Assembly: GCA_028293095.1 (NCBI GenBank)
Contig: JAQGPK010000188.1
Location: forward strand, 1 to 7,493
Length of the DNA stretch: 7,493 nt
Direction: 5' to 3'
Source: Chlamydiia bacterium
Lineage (GTDB): Bacteria > Chlamydiota > Chlamydiia > Chlamydiales > FEN-1388
Positions 6,065 through 7,493 of the stretch are shown piece by piece. Under the pieces are notes generated by a model, which saw only the letters and a program-made list of their open reading frames with translations, was not told where the DNA came from and searched no databases. Position 1 is the stretch's first letter. Each line of letters begins with the position of its first letter. A program made the translations under genes and the position numbers.

Positions 6065-7493
6065 ATCTTGTGCTTTTGTTTGCGAATTTTCTTAATCAAT
6101 TCTACTTTAATATCATAGAGCGTCTTTTCCATGCCAACAGGATAGAGATGCGGATTGAGAAAACGCTTTATTCCTACTGGGAACTCGGCAAGCTCTCTTT
6201 GTGTTGTGGCTTTAATCTCCTGAAGCGAAGGAGATACATACACCGAGACGCCCTGTTTAAATATGGGTACTAAAAGGTCTCGATAGTCCCAATCTGTATC
6301 TATACTCTCTTGCCTCGTCGCATCAAAAAGATCAACTGAGAGTGGCACCTTCGAGATGCCAAGCTCTGTATCATAAATGACATCCGCAATACTTTGCCCG
6401 TTTTTTGAATAACGGCGCACTTGTTGCAGGCCAGGATTAGATACTTTAGCAAACTGTTCTGATAGTTTTAAGACATATTTCCAATTATTTGCGCTATCTT
6501 TCAAAGCAGCGAGTTTATACACGCCATCAAGTGCCGGCTGTCCTTTACCAGTCACGAGGCTCGTACCAACACCCCAGATAGAAATTTTTGCCCCCTGACG
6601 TTTGAGCTCTGAAATGAGCGTCTCATCAAGCTCATTACTCGCAACGATTTGGGTCTCTTGTAACCCCGCCTCATCAAGGAGCCTGCGACTTTCAATACTC
6701 AGCTCTGCAAGATCACCGGAATCTAGCCTGACACCCAATAATTTTTTGCCCTGTTTTTTGAGCCATTTCCCCACGCGAATGGCCTTTTTGACTCCTTCTA
6801 TCGTATCGTAGGTATCGACGAGGAAAGAGCAGACATCAGGTAAAATCTTTGCATACTCACGAAAAGATTCTTCTTCATCATCAAAGGCCATCACCCAGCT
6901 ATGAGCTTGCGTGCCTTGCAAAGGAATCCCATACATCTTTCCTGCAAGCACATTAGATGTGGCAGAGCACCCCCCAATATAGGCGGCTCTACTAGCAGTC
7001 AAGGCTCCATCAACACCTTGCGCGCGCCGCATTCCAAATTCCAAAACAGCATCGCCTTGTGCTGCAAGGCAAATTCGAGCAGCTTTGGTAGCAATGAGCG
7101 TTGGAAAATTGATGAGGTTTAAAAGAGAGCTTTCTAAAAGTTGACACTGCATGAGGGGCCCGCGTACTCGGACAAGAGGCTCGTATGGAAAAACAACCGT
7201 TCCTTCAGGCACTGCATCAATAGATACTTCCAAACGAAGCGAGGCCAGCATCTCAAGAAAATCTCTTTCAAAATAGGGGGCTCCCGTAGGATTTGTAAGA
7301 GCTGTAAGATAGGCAATGTCGCTTGCGTCAAAATGATAATTTTTAATGAATTCAATCAGAGACTCAAGGCCTGCCGCGATCGTAAAGCCACCCTGAAAAG
7401 GAGGGCGCCGAAAAAAAAGATGGAAGACCGCTTCTTTTTCATGAAGCTTAGTCTTCCAATAGCCAAAGGCCATGCTCAACTGATAAAAATCAG
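6061..7493 (-). CDS. pncB: Nicotinate phosphoribosyltransferase, N-terminus cut off by the window edge
   Basis: The enzyme makes nicotinate mononucleotide from nicotinate and PRPP, the first step of Preiss-Handler NAD salvage. Family signatures are visible in order: SMAFGYW, EFGMRRAQG, GTQAHSW (with the His that is phosphorylated in this family), VRLDSGDL, ASNELDE and GVGTSLVTG, then NPHLYPVG near the C-terminus. The frame stays open to the last base of the window. Codons before the TTG at 7479 read DFYQ, giving DFYQLSMAFGYW, which matches the N-terminal DLYQLTMAxGYW motif of these enzymes. The TTG and the ATG at 7473 are therefore internal, and the real start lies a few codons beyond the window. 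At least 476 residues are visible, near the usual family length. The gene ends at TGA (6063-6061), overlapping the start of the nicotinamidase-SufE gene by four bases, so the two are one operon supplying consecutive reactions. Base composition is visibly more GC-rich here than in the unknown genes at the other end of the window. Confidence 0.95.
   Translation of the reverse strand, partial: DFYQLSMAFGYWKTKLHEKEAVFHLFFRRPPFQGGFTIAAGLESLIEFIKNYHFDASDIAYLTALTNPTGAPYFERDFLEMLASLRLEVSIDAVPEGTVVFPYEPLVRVRGPLMQCQLLESSLLNLINFPTLIATKAARICLAAQGDAVLEFGMRRAQGVDGALTASRAAYIGGCSATSNVLAGKMYGIPLQGTQAHSWVMAFDDEEESFREYAKILPDVCSFLVDTYDTIEGVKKAIRVGKWLKKQGKKLLGVRLDSGDLAELSIESRRLLDEAGLQETQIVASNELDETLISELKRQGAKISIWGVGTSLVTGKGQPALDGVYKLAALKDSANNWKYVLKLSEQFAKVSNPGLQQVRRYSKNGQSIADVIYDTELGISKVPLSVDLFDATRQESIDTDWDYRDLLVPIFKQGVSVYVSPSLQEIKATTQRELAEFPVGIKRFLNPHLYPVGMEKTLYDIKVELIKKIRKQKHKI

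Noticed and set aside
7471..7479. TTG at 7479 or ATG at 7473 as the start of nicotinate phosphoribosyltransferase
   Set aside because: The frame stays open to the window edge and the upstream codons encode DFYQ, completing the conserved DxYQLxMAxGYW motif, so both codons are internal.

Overview
The window reads as bacterial chromosome from a moderately AT-rich genome. Genes are packed tightly on both strands, with only two intergenic gaps (150 bp and 74 bp). Three large proteins with no recognisable family (340, 276 and 935 aa) sit between a metallopeptidase gene end and an NAD-salvage operon. They are rich in predicted helix, and the largest has a long helical body plus two hydrophobic stretches near its C-terminus. 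This combination resembles the accessory or effector-like loci of intracellular bacteria such as environmental Chlamydiae, with Legionella-like bacteria as an alternative. That assignment is an impression only; no marker gene in the window proves it.

Layout. (1) Bases 1-96, + strand: the last 31 codons of a probable M24-family (aminopeptidase P/prolidase-like) peptidase. (2) 89-1111, - strand: a 340-aa protein of unknown function whose 3' end overlaps the peptidase gene. (3) 1112-1261: a divergent intergenic region with AT-rich promoter-like elements and a small hairpin that overlaps the ribosome binding site of the next gene. (4) 1262-2092, + strand: a 276-aa helical protein with a Glu/Lys tail. 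(5) 2167-4974, + strand: a 935-aa multidomain protein of unknown function, with an SH2-like segment in its first half and two hydrophobic segments near its C-terminal end. (6) 4964-6064, - strand: a fusion of a nicotinamidase (PncA) and a SufE sulfur-acceptor domain. (7) 6061-7493, - strand: nicotinate phosphoribosyltransferase (PncB), whose N-terminus lies beyond the window.

Genes 6 and 7 form a translationally coupled operon, pncB then pncA-sufE, with a 4-base ATGA overlap. Together they convert nicotinamide to nicotinate and then to nicotinate mononucleotide, the entry to the Preiss-Handler route to NAD. The SufE domain joined to the nicotinamidase is the most solid oddity in the window. 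It recalls the SufE-NadA fusion of plant quinolinate synthase, but nicotinamidase has no Fe-S cluster to serve. Genes 4 and 5 are co-oriented, 74 bp apart, and may be co-transcribed. The 340-aa gene diverges from them. The three unknown proteins may belong to one functional module, but only their arrangement suggests this.
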